Source of the DNA: JABMOV01 sp964344305
GTDB taxonomy: Bacteria; Fidelibacterota; Marinisomatia; Marinisomatales; JABMOV01
Length of the DNA stretch: 17,160 bases
Reading direction: 5' to 3'
Assembly: GCA_964344305.1 (NCBI GenBank)
Contig: CAYFMT010000029.1
Span: 1-17,160 of the forward strand
Every line of letters begins with the position of its first letter. The first letter of the stretch is position 1. This document shows, piece after piece, positions 1-7,806 of the stretch. The translations under genes and the position numbers were made by a program. The notes beneath the pieces were generated by a model. It was not told the DNA's origin. It searched no databases and saw nothing but the letters and a program-made list of their open reading frames with translations.

Positions 1-53
1 AAGTGTAACCTATGTCCTCGTACATTTTGTAACCTATGTCTATGTACTGTACC
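1..53. mobile_element. Outer end of an insertion sequence (IS21/IS481-like), remainder outside window
   Basis: The 13-mer TGTAACCTATGTC occurs at 4-16 and again at 28-40, 24 bases apart, each followed by a similar stretch containing GTAC. Closely spaced repeats of this kind next to the tip are typical of IS21- and IS481-family ends, where they serve as transposase binding sites. Reading outward, the element would end in CA near 54, exactly where sequence matching the interior of an amidohydrolase begins. No transposase gene is in the window, so the family is inferred from the end structure alone. Confidence 0.55.
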
Positions 54-2174
54 ATCCTTCCATTGAACTTTCCAGGCAAACCGGATGTAGCCGACCCGTA
101 CAGGGCCAACCAGTATACCACAGACCAGCTCCGTCATTGGGATATGGCTCCTGATAATCCTGCAAAACTCCAGAACCAGGGATTTCAATTTGCTTTCACC
201 AGCAATGGACTCAAGGATAAAAAGCAATTTAGAACTAATCTCATATCTGCCGTGAAACGTGGTCTAAGTGAACAGGATGCTCTGGCAGCTCTCACCACAA
301 CACCTGCAAAACGATTTGGACTGGCCTCTACACATGGAAAAATCCAGGAAGGGTACCAGGCAAATCTCATTGTAGTGGATGGGTCTTACTTCAATGAAGA
401 TAACCCAATTCGAGCTGTATGGATCCATGGGCGTGAATACCCAGTAAATCCAAAACCGGAGTTCGACTATGCCGGGAACTGGGATATTCAATTGCATGAC
501 CAGAACGGTACTCTGACTCTCGATACTCAGCTCAAGAATGCCACTGTTACTTTGGATTCCACCCTGTCATTATCCAATGTTAATCTTTCAGGGAATAGAA
601 TTACATTTACAATGGAGGAAGATGATGTCACTCAGTTTACCGGGAGTATCACCAAGGGGAAAATAACCGGTCTGGGTTTGACCGGGAAAGGCGATCACTT
701 TGTTTGGTCCGCATCAAATTTTCAACCTGCAGAGAAAAAAGAAAAAGAATTGGCTGAGGAATCCCCCAGCGATCTCACAGTGGTTTACCCTGAAGGAGCG
801 TATGGACTATCAGCGATTCCTGATCAGCCCTACTCCGTTTTTATCAATGACGCCACTATCTGGACATCAGGTCCACAAGGCATCCTGAAAGATTGGGATA
901 TGCTCATCGTCGACGGTAAAATAGATAAAATTGCCCAGGACATTAAGATTCCACGAAACAGTGCGGTGGTCATCGATGGGAATGGGAAACACATTACTGC
1001 AGGCCTTATCGATGCTCACAGTCATTCCGCTGCTGTCTCCATCAATGAGGGCACACAGAGCGTTACATCTGAAGTCAGGATTCAGGATGTTTTGGACCCA
1101 GATGATATCGCTATCTACAGGGAATTAGCCGGGGGATTAACCACCATCAATATTCTTCATGGCTCTGCCAACACTATTGGTGGCCAGAATGCTGTTCTCA
1201 AACTTCGTTGGGGATCCAGTGCAAATGATATGTTATTCAAGCAGGCTCCAAAAGGGATCAAGTTTGCCCTGGGGGAGAATGTAAAGCAATCCAACTGGGG
1301 TGATGATTTCAGAACACGATATCCACAGACACGCATGGGAGTGGAGCAAATTCTCAGGGATGCCTTTACCCGTGCTGAAGACTATCGAAAAAACTGGATG
1401 GCATACACAAAAAATGGGAAGGCACAAAAAACACTGATTCCACCACGAAAGGATTTGGAACTGGATGCCCTGGTGGAAATTCTGGAAGGTGAACGATTAA
1501 TACATTGCCATTCTTATCGTCAGGACGAAATCTTATCCCTCTCGCGTGTAGCAGATGATTTTGGGTTTACCGTTGGGACATTTCAACATGTCCTCGAAGG
1601 ATACAAGGTGGCAGATCGCATTGCCGAGCATGGTGCAGGTGCTTCCACATTTACAGATTGGTGGGCTTACAAATTCGAGGTGTACGATGCCATCCCTTAT
1701 AACGGAACCCTTATGCATGATGTGGGTGTGGTCGTTTCCTTCAACAGCGATTCGGATGAATTAGCGCGACGTATGAACCTCGAAGCCGCCAAGGGTGTGA
1801 AATATGGTGGAATGTCTGAGATCGATGCCCTGAATACCGTTACCATCAATCCTGCCAAGCAATTAAAAATTGACAAATGGGTGGGTTCCCTTGAAGTGGG
1901 TAAAGATGCGGACTTCGTTGTGTGGAGCGGTCATCCTCTATCCACCCAATCCATCTGCGAACAGACCTGGGTAGATGGTCGACAGTATTTTAGCCTCGAA
2001 ACAGATGAAGCACTCTATCGCAGGGATCAATCCATCAGACAGGATCTCATCCAGAAAATTCTTTCCAGCCCTGATTCCAATAACCCGGACATGAAACCTG
2101 CACCGGTTAAGAAAGGAGATGATCACCATTGTCTCGACCATGATGATATAACCTGGGAAGGAGGCAACCAATGA
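36..2174 (+). CDS. N-terminally truncated two-domain amidohydrolase
   Basis: This is the remnant of a large secreted amidohydrolase of the tandem-domain type common in Bacteroidota, whose members are about 1000 residues long. Residues 8-135 are the tail of a first amidohydrolase domain, including the conserved ALTTTPAKRFG and the KIQEGYQANLIVVDG segments. A middle beta-rich region follows at about 145-225. A complete second domain (about 265-680) keeps the metal ligands H328 and H330 (IDAHSH), H490/H492, H518 (FQHVLEGY) and Asp in the NSDSDE motif at 572-574. The first ATG lies inside the IS end, so it is not the native start. The signal peptide and most of domain 1 are missing, so the protein is probably unable to reach its normal compartment and may be non-functional. 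The substrate is unknown; imidazolonepropionase- or dipeptidase-like hydrolysis is usual for the superfamily. The 3' end overlaps the next gene by ATGA. Confidence 0.8.
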   Translation: MSMYCTILPLNFPGKPDVADPYRANQYTTDQLRHWDMAPDNPAKLQNQGFQFAFTSNGLKDKKQFRTNLISAVKRGLSEQDALAALTTTPAKRFGLASTHGKIQEGYQANLIVVDGSYFNEDNPIRAVWIHGREYPVNPKPEFDYAGNWDIQLHDQNGTLTLDTQLKNATVTLDSTLSLSNVNLSGNRITFTMEEDDVTQFTGSITKGKITGLGLTGKGDHFVWSASNFQPAEKKEKELAEESPSDLTVVYPEGAYGLSAIPDQPYSVFINDATIWTSGPQGILKDWDMLIVDGKIDKIAQDIKIPRNSAVVIDGNGKHITAGLIDAHSHSAAVSINEGTQSVTSEVRIQDVLDPDDIAIYRELAGGLTTINILHGSANTIGGQNAVLKLRWGSSANDMLFKQAPKGIKFALGENVKQSNWGDDFRTRYPQTRMGVEQILRDAFTRAEDYRKNWMAYTKNGKAQKTLIPPRKDLELDALVEILEGERLIHCHSYRQDEILSLSRVADDFGFTVGTFQHVLEGYKVADRIAEHGAGASTFTDWWAYKFEVYDAIPYNGTLMHDVGVVVSFNSDSDELARRMNLEAAKGVKYGGMSEIDALNTVTINPAKQLKIDKWVGSLEVGKDADFVVWSGHPLSTQSICEQTWVDGRQYFSLETDEALYRRDQSIRQDLIQKILSSPDSNNPDMKPAPVKKGDDHHCLDHDDITWEGGNQ

Positions 2175-3502
2175 GAGGTACTATTTTTACAGTTATATTT
2201 TCCCTGTTTGTATTTGCATCGGATCAGATTCCCGCACCGGCTCAGGATCACCCCATACTCATTAAAGATGGCACCCTGCATACCGTGACAAACGGGGTAC
2301 TTGAGGGTTACGACATCCTTTTTGAAAATGGGAAGATCACTCGTATTGAAGAATCCATTTCTGCTACTCCGAACATGGAGGTGATCACTGCAGACGGTAA
2401 ACACATTTTTCCAGGATTGATCGTCAGTGTATCCACTCTTGGACTTGTGGAAGTGAACGCCATGCGAGCCTCCGTTGATTACAATGAAGCAGGTGACATG
2501 ACGCCGGAAGTCCGGGCGAATGTCAGTTATAATCCCGACTCAGAACTGATCCCTGTTACGAGATCCAATGGTGTGTTGTTTGTGAATTCCATGCCTGCTG
2601 GTGGTCGGATTCCAGGTCAGTCATCCCTGATGAAGATGGATGGCTGGACATGGGAAGATGCCACATTCCAGCATCCGACGGCTCTTCATCTGAATTGGCC
2701 GGACATGTGGATCAACACAAACCCAAAAAGCAAGAAATCCGTAAAGGATCAGGAAAAGGAGCAACAGGAGTTCATCACCAAACTGGATGAATTCGTGGAT
2801 AAAGTCAGGCGATATGAGCAATCCAAATCCTATGGAAGCAAAACAAGATCGCATGATGAATATCGTGATCTCCGATTAGAATCCATGATACCTTATGTGA
2901 ATGGTGATAAGCCGATTTTCGTGCATGCATTTGATGTTAGGCAGATCGAGTCTGCTGTCTATTGGGCAAAAAAGCATGACATGAAGATTGCCATCGTGGG
3001 TGGCTGGGACGCATGGAGAATTCCGGATGTTTTAACATCCCATGATGTACCTGTTGTCATTGAAAGTGTACTGCGATTGCCCTGGCGTAGACACAGTCAT
3101 TACCAGGAATCCTATACCCTGCCGAAAAGGCTCCATGACGCAGGTGTGTCATTTTGTATCTCCTCAGCAGGGAATGCTTTCCAGGCGGCACATGTCAGGG
3201 ATTTACCAAACCATGCCGCCATGGCGTCTGCGTATGGGTTGCCATTTGATGAAGCACTGAAATCCATAACCCAATCCGCTGCGGACATATTGGGTGTGGG
3301 AGATAAAATTGGATCCCTGGAAGTAGGCAAAGATGCGTCCCTGTTCTTATCCGATGGTCATATTCTTGAGATCACAACAAATGTGGAACGAGCATTTATC
3401 AGCGGTGCAGACATCGATCTGAATGACCGTCATAAAACTCTGTATTCAAAATACACAAAGAAATATCAGCAGCTTGGTATCCTGCCAGAATCAGGTGACT
3501 AA
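2171..3502 (+). CDS. Secreted amidohydrolase-fold protein lacking the HxH metal motif
   Basis: The 443-residue protein starts with a hydrophobic signal sequence (about residues 1-20), so it should be exported. The fold is amidohydrolase-like: an N-terminal beta segment, the HIFPGLI strand end at 78-84, and a C-terminal SITQSAADILG...GSLEVGKDASLFL segment typical of the family. Where active members have HxH after PGLID, this one reads S86-V87-S88, and the usual Asp-containing GTD/NSD motif is replaced by ISSAGNA. A His in FVHAFD survives. I recall a Bacteroidota family with this same replacement, usually sitting beside the large amidohydrolase, so this looks like a conserved divergent partner rather than fresh decay. 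A strong AAGGAGG site at 2158-2164 and the ATGA overlap show translational coupling to the upstream gene. It may be a pseudo-enzyme or bind metal differently; its role is unknown. Confidence 0.8.
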   Translation: MRGTIFTVIFSLFVFASDQIPAPAQDHPILIKDGTLHTVTNGVLEGYDILFENGKITRIEESISATPNMEVITADGKHIFPGLIVSVSTLGLVEVNAMRASVDYNEAGDMTPEVRANVSYNPDSELIPVTRSNGVLFVNSMPAGGRIPGQSSLMKMDGWTWEDATFQHPTALHLNWPDMWINTNPKSKKSVKDQEKEQQEFITKLDEFVDKVRRYEQSKSYGSKTRSHDEYRDLRLESMIPYVNGDKPIFVHAFDVRQIESAVYWAKKHDMKIAIVGGWDAWRIPDVLTSHDVPVVIESVLRLPWRRHSHYQESYTLPKRLHDAGVSFCISSAGNAFQAAHVRDLPNHAAMASAYGLPFDEALKSITQSAADILGVGDKIGSLEVGKDASLFLSDGHILEITTNVERAFISGADIDLNDRHKTLYSKYTKKYQQLGILPESGD

Positions 3503-3504
3503 CC

Positions 3505-4080
3505 ATGGATAGGACCCGGTGTCCCTGGCCTGGAAACAATGAACTCATGCTGCAGTATCATGATCATGAATGGGGTGTACCCTGTCATGATGATCATCGA
3601 TGGTTTGAGTATATCACACTGGATGCGTTCCAGGCAGGATTGAGCTGGCAGATTGTTATCAATAAGCGGGAAGGATTCAGGTCTGCATTTGATGGGTTTG
3701 ATCCTGTTAAAATTGCCAATTATGATGAAGAAAAACTTGAATCGCTAAGACAGAATCCAGCCATAATACGCAATCGATTGAAGATTCAGGCAACCGTCAC
3801 CAATGCGATAGCATTTTTGGCTGTCCAGAAAGAATTTGGCAGTTTTGATGCTTTTATCTGGCAGTTTACGGAAGGAAAGACCATCCATAATGAATGGAAA
3901 ATCCTTTCAGACATTCCAGCATCCACCCCTCTGAGTGATAAAGTCAGCAAGGAACTAAAGAAACAGGGATTCAAATTCGTCGGCACCACCATTGTGTATG
4001 CATTTCTCCAGGCAGCCGGTGTTGTGAATGATCATACGGTGGATTGTTACAGGTATTCTGAACTGCGAAGCGTCCAGTAG
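3505..4080 (+). CDS. tag: DNA-3-methyladenine glycosylase I
   Basis: This cytoplasmic base-excision repair enzyme removes 3-methyladenine from alkylated DNA. At 191 residues it has the normal length of Tag. The zinc-snap ligands of the E. coli enzyme are all recognisable: C6, H19 (in YHDHEWG), H177 and C181 (NDHTVDC). The family signatures FEYITLDAFQAGLSWQ and the KKQGFKFVGTTIVYAFLQAAGVVNDH stretch near the C-terminus are present. The start follows the stop of the upstream gene by only two bases and has an AGGTGA site at 3493-3498, so it is co-transcribed with the amidohydrolase genes, although no functional link is evident. It runs convergently into the zinc-ribbon gene with a 12-base gap and no visible terminator between them. 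Confidence 0.95.
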   Translation: MDRTRCPWPGNNELMLQYHDHEWGVPCHDDHRWFEYITLDAFQAGLSWQIVINKREGFRSAFDGFDPVKIANYDEEKLESLRQNPAIIRNRLKIQATVTNAIAFLAVQKEFGSFDAFIWQFTEGKTIHNEWKILSDIPASTPLSDKVSKELKKQGFKFVGTTIVYAFLQAAGVVNDHTVDCYRYSELRSVQ

Positions 4081-4092
4081 TTCTTCAGCAGA

Positions 4093-4446
4093 CTACCGCC
4101 AGGAATGATCACAATCCCTGCAGGAATAGGTTTCGTACTTAAACGCTCGAAACATACCTGAGGGTTTATTGATATCGATATTGAGCCCATCACAATTTGG
4201 ACAAAAACGGTGACGGCTATTATCAACGGTGGCATCCACAGACTCCAGAAGTGGTTTCACACGATCCATCTCTGATTCTTCAATAAACAGTTCTTTCGAG
4301 GGTGTATTGTGTCCAAACCTTCCCACATTCACCCTTTTGCCAAGATGAAACTGGATGTCGCTGTTTTCCAGAATTCTTTTGTACTCTATCAGACGAATGG
4401 ATTGAATATCAAATCGTCCTAACGAAATTGGCTTCTTCAACTGCAT
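4093..4446 (-). CDS. Small DUF2007-like protein with C-terminal zinc ribbon
   Basis: This 117-residue cytoplasmic protein has two parts. Residues about 15-72 (RLIEYKRILENSDIQFHL ... ELFIEESEMDRVKPLLES) resemble the DUF2007 'putative signal transducing' fold: a helix that follows a short strand, a variable loop, then V/I-EESE-M/L-x-x-V/A-x-x-LL. Residues 82-112 form a zinc ribbon with C82-x2-C85 and C109-x2-C112. The start has a GGAG site five bases ahead and lies 19 bases after pabC, so it is the last gene of the pab operon. DUF2007/zinc-ribbon proteins have no established biochemical role. The domain assignment is made by eye and is moderately sure; the zinc ribbon is clear. Confidence 0.7.
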   Translation of the reverse strand: MQLKKPISLGRFDIQSIRLIEYKRILENSDIQFHLGKRVNVGRFGHNTPSKELFIEESEMDRVKPLLESVDATVDNSRHRFCPNCDGLNIDINKPSGMFRAFKYETYSCRDCDHSWR

Positions 4447-4465
4447 TTATACTCCAATCATATTG

Positions 4466-5242
4466 TCACACGTAAAATTTCTTACGAATTATATCCCACA
4501 CTTTTTTTGTATTTCTGTGTGATTTCTCTCCAACATTTTCAAATTTATCAATGCGGTTTACGGGCACAACTCCAAGAGTGGTACTTGTCATAAATACTTC
4601 GTCCTTTTTTACCAGCTCATGCAGCGTAATTCCTGAGAACCTAGTGTCAAATGGGGCATGATCCAGAACAAGCTGTCGTGTGATACCTGGCAAAATTCCA
4701 CTTTCACGGGTGACCAGGGTCTCCCCTTCAAACCAGAAAATATTGGACCTCGATCCTTCATAGACTTCACCGGTTTTGCTCACCATGAGGGCTTCGAAAT
4801 AACCATTGCTTTGTGCATCCCGATAACTCAGGAGGCATTCAAGATAGGATAACGATTTGATCTCCGGTAAGGACCGATGCTGGATCACGGATTTCAAGGA
4901 TACACCATTATAAACATTCGAATCAATGTTTAATGGTTCACTGATCACTGCCACACCTTCTGGCACCACAATGATTTTCATCCTTTGAATGGTGTCTTTT
5001 CCAGTATATGCCACTTTTTCCAACATAGTGAGAAGTTCCGACGAGGAATAGGATACATTAAGATCCATGGCATACAATGAGTCCAGTAACCTTTCAATAT
5101 GCGCTTCCGCTTGAATCAGTTGTCCACCCAAATTTGCCCGAAGCGTTTCAAAGGCTCCCAAACCAAACATCACCGCTTCGGACTGAAGAGGTATCACTGC
5201 TTCATCAGCAGTTTTCCATTGGTTATTCCACAAAATGATCAT
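4466..5242 (-). CDS. pabC: Aminodeoxychorismate lyase (class IV PLP aminotransferase fold)
   Basis: The protein should split 4-amino-4-deoxychorismate into p-aminobenzoate and pyruvate. The fold-type IV PLP features are present: FGLGAFETLR at 26-35, the likely Schiff-base lysine K129 in the IKSLSYLECLL segment, GEVYEGSRSNIF with E162, and SGILPGITRQ at 181-190. The MTSTTLGVVPVNRID stretch near 218 suits PabC. An upstream in-frame ATG at 5299 exists, but the ATG at 5242 forms an ATGA overlap with the pabB stop and begins the canonical first strand, giving 258 residues. D-amino acid and branched-chain aminotransferases share the fold; the pabA/pabB neighbours decide the call. Confidence 0.88.
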   Translation of the reverse strand: MIILWNNQWKTADEAVIPLQSEAVMFGLGAFETLRANLGGQLIQAEAHIERLLDSLYAMDLNVSYSSSELLTMLEKVAYTGKDTIQRMKIIVVPEGVAVISEPLNIDSNVYNGVSLKSVIQHRSLPEIKSLSYLECLLSYRDAQSNGYFEALMVSKTGEVYEGSRSNIFWFEGETLVTRESGILPGITRQLVLDHAPFDTRFSGITLHELVKKDEVFMTSTTLGVVPVNRIDKFENVGEKSHRNTKKVWDIIRKKFYV

Positions 5243-6369
5243 GGCGGAATTTCCGTAAATGATTTTGCTTTTGCCAGAGATTCGAGGTATTCGCCGCAAG
5301 AATCAGAGTCGAGGGTGATACCCCCGCCAACACCGAGGTAAATCTCTCCTTTTGATACCACAGCAGTGCGGATGGCAATGCTCCAATCAGAATCACCGTT
5401 GGGATACTGGATGCCGATGGTCCCTGTGTATATACCCCGTCTGTAAATTTCTAATGAATCAATGATCTCCACCGCCCGTTTCTTTGGACATCCGGAGATG
5501 GATCCTCCGGGGATCATGGATAGTATGGCTTCGATTGGAGACAATGACTCCTTCAGTATGCCGGAAACGAGGGACCGTGTGTGCCACACCTTTTCCAGAC
5601 CAAGAATGTCGCGATGTTTCTCCACATGAACCGTGCCTGTTTCACTGATTTTTCCCAGATCATTTCGCAGGAGATCCGTAATCATGTTTAATTCCGCTTC
5701 CTCTTTTTCGCTTGCCAGAAGTGCATCTCGATTTTGATTATCCTCGTCCTCATTTTGGCCTCTAGGATGAGTGCCTTTGATGGGTTCAGTTAAGAGTGTT
5801 CTGCCTCGGACTTTCAGAAACCGTTCCGGTGATAAACTGAGGATAGAGAATTCCGGATGCTGGAAAAATGCAGAGAATTCGACCTGATTTTGTGACAGAT
5901 ATAATTGAAACAAATCAAATGGAACTCCTTGGAATTCCCCAGTTAATGGCTGTGTATAATTGACCTGGTAAACATCTCCGTTTTTTATGTGATCGATAAT
6001 AGTGTCTATATCCCTTTTATACAGATTTTCTGAGACAATGGATGATAACAATGGTGAGTGATAGGTTGGTTTCTGTAGAGAATATTGTTCTTCGTCTGAT
6101 GATCCATCGAATGCCACAAAATAGACATCAGGGATATCCATCAATTTCCGGGTTGTTGGTTCTACCCCCAATTGTGCCACGCCATATTCGTAGCTGAGGA
6201 ATCCGGTAATTATTCGGCCATTGTGGGTTTTAAAGAAGTCCACAATGTTGTCAGGATCCATGGATAAATCCCCTTCAAGTACAGCCACCGGTTGGCTCAG
6301 AAATGTTGGATCCCATCCTGTAGAGTTTTTGGATGAAAACATCAGTCTGATTTGGTCCATATCCATCAT
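5239..6369 (-). CDS. pabB: Aminodeoxychorismate synthase component I
   Basis: The 376-residue chorismate-binding enzyme aminates chorismate using ammonia supplied by PabA. The C-terminal chorismate-binding domain (about 115-370) carries the family motifs: DVYQVNYTQ near 132, the ELNMITDLLRND helix, IPGGSISGCPKKRA and the terminal GGGITLDSDS stretch. The segment T195-E-P-I-K198-G-T has lysine at the position that separates PabB (PIKGT) from anthranilate synthase TrpE (usually PIAGT), so folate rather than tryptophan synthesis is indicated. The N-terminal domain is short compared with E. coli PabB (about 450 residues), as in many compact homologues. The start ATG overlaps the pabA stop as ATGA, and the stop overlaps pabC the same way, indicating tight co-translation. 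Confidence 0.92.
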   Translation of the reverse strand: MMDMDQIRLMFSSKNSTGWDPTFLSQPVAVLEGDLSMDPDNIVDFFKTHNGRIITGFLSYEYGVAQLGVEPTTRKLMDIPDVYFVAFDGSSDEEQYSLQKPTYHSPLLSSIVSENLYKRDIDTIIDHIKNGDVYQVNYTQPLTGEFQGVPFDLFQLYLSQNQVEFSAFFQHPEFSILSLSPERFLKVRGRTLLTEPIKGTHPRGQNEDEDNQNRDALLASEKEEAELNMITDLLRNDLGKISETGTVHVEKHRDILGLEKVWHTRSLVSGILKESLSPIEAILSMIPGGSISGCPKKRAVEIIDSLEIYRRGIYTGTIGIQYPNGDSDWSIAIRTAVVSKGEIYLGVGGGITLDSDSCGEYLESLAKAKSFTEIPP

Positions 6370-6935
6370 CTATTTCCCGTGCACGATAAAAAATTGTTCA
6401 TGATCTGGTCCCCTTCAGGTGTAAGAAAGGACTCTGGATGAAACTGGACACCGTATAGAGGAAAATTGTCGTGTTCCATGGACATGATATCTCCATCCGG
6501 ACTGTTGGAGGTTACATGAAACCCGTCGGGAATTCTATCCAGTACGAGTGAATGATAACGTGCCACAACCATTGGATCGGGACATCCATGAAAAAGCATA
6601 GTCTCATCATGGGTTATTTGTGTTGTCTTCCCATGCATCATGGTTTTGGCAGACACAACCTGTGCCCCAAACAATTCACCTATACATTGGTGTCCAAGAC
6701 ACACACCCAAAATGGGAATGGTTTCAAAATATTTCTCGATAACCTTTCCGGAAAATCCCGCGTCCTTTGGTTTTCCTGGTCCAGGGGAAATGATAATCCC
6801 CTCTGGATTGATCCTGTCAAGTTCATCACTTGTGAGTTGATCATTAAGTGCAACAATGGTGGTGTAACCAATCCGTTCTACCTGCTGGACCAGGTTATAG
6901 GTAAATGAATCATAGTTATCAATGATGAGAATCAT
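6366..6935 (-). CDS. pabA: Aminodeoxychorismate synthase component II (glutamine amidotransferase)
   Basis: This class I glutamine amidotransferase supplies ammonia to PabB. With the start at 6935 it has 189 residues, the usual length, and opens with the standard MILIIDNYDSFTYNL. The catalytic triad is C79 (GVCLGHQ), H166 and E168 (QFHPES); the oxyanion region SPGPGKP is at 50-56. A longer frame from 6980 would begin inside a terminator hairpin, and an AGGGTAA-type ribosome site stands before 6935, so the shorter start is preferred. PabA and TrpG cannot be told apart by sequence alone; no trp genes are here and the partner has the PabB lysine. A shared amphibolic role with anthranilate synthase remains possible. 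Confidence 0.92.
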   Translation of the reverse strand: MILIIDNYDSFTYNLVQQVERIGYTTIVALNDQLTSDELDRINPEGIIISPGPGKPKDAGFSGKVIEKYFETIPILGVCLGHQCIGELFGAQVVSAKTMMHGKTTQITHDETMLFHGCPDPMVVARYHSLVLDRIPDGFHVTSNSPDGDIMSMEHDNFPLYGVQFHPESFLTPEGDQIMNNFLSCTGNR

Positions 6936-6969
6936 TTCGTTACCCTGAGCATGAATAAGTTTAGGGATA

Positions 6970-7007
6970 AAAAAATCCACCTGTGAAATGAATCCCAGGT
7001 GGATTTC
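6970..7007 (-). terminator. Intrinsic terminator after the barrel-like gene, before pabA
   Basis: An 11-bp perfect stem, AAATCCACCTG at 6974-6984 paired with CAGGTGGATTT at 6997-7007, encloses a 12-base loop. On the minus strand it is followed by seven T residues (A-run 6970-6976). It lies 22 bases past the stop of the 7030-7725 gene and about 35 bases ahead of the pabA start, so it ends the former transcript. Little room remains for a separate pabA promoter, so some read-through is likely. Confidence 0.85.
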
Positions 7008-7029
7008 CTGCTTTTCTATGTAACGAAAT

Positions 7030-7725
7030 TTAGAGTTCTATTCCCATCAAAACCCTAACCATGGCTTCAGGACCAGAGTTTGTTGAACCCGACATGCTAT
7101 TTAAATAACCAACAGCGATATACATTCCATCCTTCCCATGGGATATTGTGGGTCCCCAGTAAAGTTTTTCGCTGTTCCCCTTGAATTCCGATCCAAGTTT
7201 AAACAACTGAGAGAATTCCCAGGCGATCCCTGCACTATACCCAAACTCACTTTCTGACTCTCTGTCTTCAAATTCCAACTCATAGACAGGGTTTAAAGCC
7301 AACTGGACTCTTCCCAGCTTTTTGGCAAGAATAATTTTACTTTCAATGGTTTGATGATGAAAATCAGGTGTGCTTTTATACTCAAAGTATAGTAACGGGT
7401 CCATTATCCATTGGTTTTCCTCACCAATCCTATACCTTCCCCTTATCTTAAACCCGGTATACTCAAATGGCATATTGGGTGATTGTTTAAACGATTGATA
7501 AATACCGATATCAAATCTGTCATTCATTCCAATCTCTACTTCAATATCATGTTTGGTTGTAACATTGTTTTCCAACATCTCTGAGTCGTTTATTTCGAGA
7601 GTCATATAATGTTCAATCTCTGCCACTCCTGCCGGCATGGTTGCGTATTCATATGTCCATACAAATGAACGTGTATCTGCCAGAAGCACAGAAAGAACAA
7701 TCATAATTAACACTGTGGGTTTCAT
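7030..7725 (-). CDS. Predicted outer-membrane beta-barrel-like protein
   Basis: A signal peptide (about residues 1-19, MKPTVLIMIVLSVLLADTRS) is followed by about 210 residues of alternating polar and hydrophobic strands, for example DIEVEIGMNDRFDIGIYQSF and WIMDPLLYFEYKS. It ends in VLMGIEL, where a C-terminal strand would be. This pattern resembles small transporter-like or porin-like barrels in which strands are described as 'xxEVEYGLTDRFEVGLY'. The substrate is unknown. The ribosome site AAGGTAA is just upstream. A Fur-like dyad (7745-7767) lies 20 bases before the start codon and a strong terminator follows, so it is a single-gene unit that may respond to metal. Barrel topology is a by-eye prediction; a periplasmic protein is the alternative. 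Confidence 0.7.
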   Translation of the reverse strand: MKPTVLIMIVLSVLLADTRSFVWTYEYATMPAGVAEIEHYMTLEINDSEMLENNVTTKHDIEVEIGMNDRFDIGIYQSFKQSPNMPFEYTGFKIRGRYRIGEENQWIMDPLLYFEYKSTPDFHHQTIESKIILAKKLGRVQLALNPVYELEFEDRESESEFGYSAGIAWEFSQLFKLGSEFKGNSEKLYWGPTISHGKDGMYIAVGYLNSMSGSTNSGPEAMVRVLMGIEL

Positions 7726-7744
7726 CTTTTACCTTATACTGTTG

Positions 7745-7767
7745 TTATTGAGACCGTTTCTCAATAA
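7745..7767. promoter_or_regulatory. Fur-family-like operator dyad upstream of the barrel-like gene
   Basis: TTATTGAGA (7745-7753) and TCTCAATAA (7759-7767) form a perfect 9-bp inverted repeat around five bases, centred on G7756. The inner 15 bases follow the 7-1-7 Fur pattern: TGAGA, two bases, one central base, two bases, TCTCA. It lies 20 bases ahead of the minus-strand gene starting at 7725. No T-run follows on either strand, so it is not a terminator. Which Fur-family member would bind (Fur, Zur, PerR) cannot be decided. Confidence 0.5.
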
Positions 7768-7806
7768 TAAATTACACCAATACCGGTGATAGGTAAAAGA
7801 AATACT

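Noticed and set aside
5240..5299. Longer pabC start at 5299
   Set aside because: It would overlap pabB by 61 bases, and its extra 19 residues precede the canonical first strand; the ATGA overlap start is better.
5239..6369. Anthranilate synthase TrpE as the identity of the chorismate enzyme
   Set aside because: The PIKGT lysine at residue 198 and the following pabC gene favour PabB; no other trp gene is present.
7745..7767. The perfect dyad as terminator of the polyferredoxin gene
   Set aside because: No T-run follows the stem on the minus strand, and its symmetric 7-1-7 layout fits an operator better.
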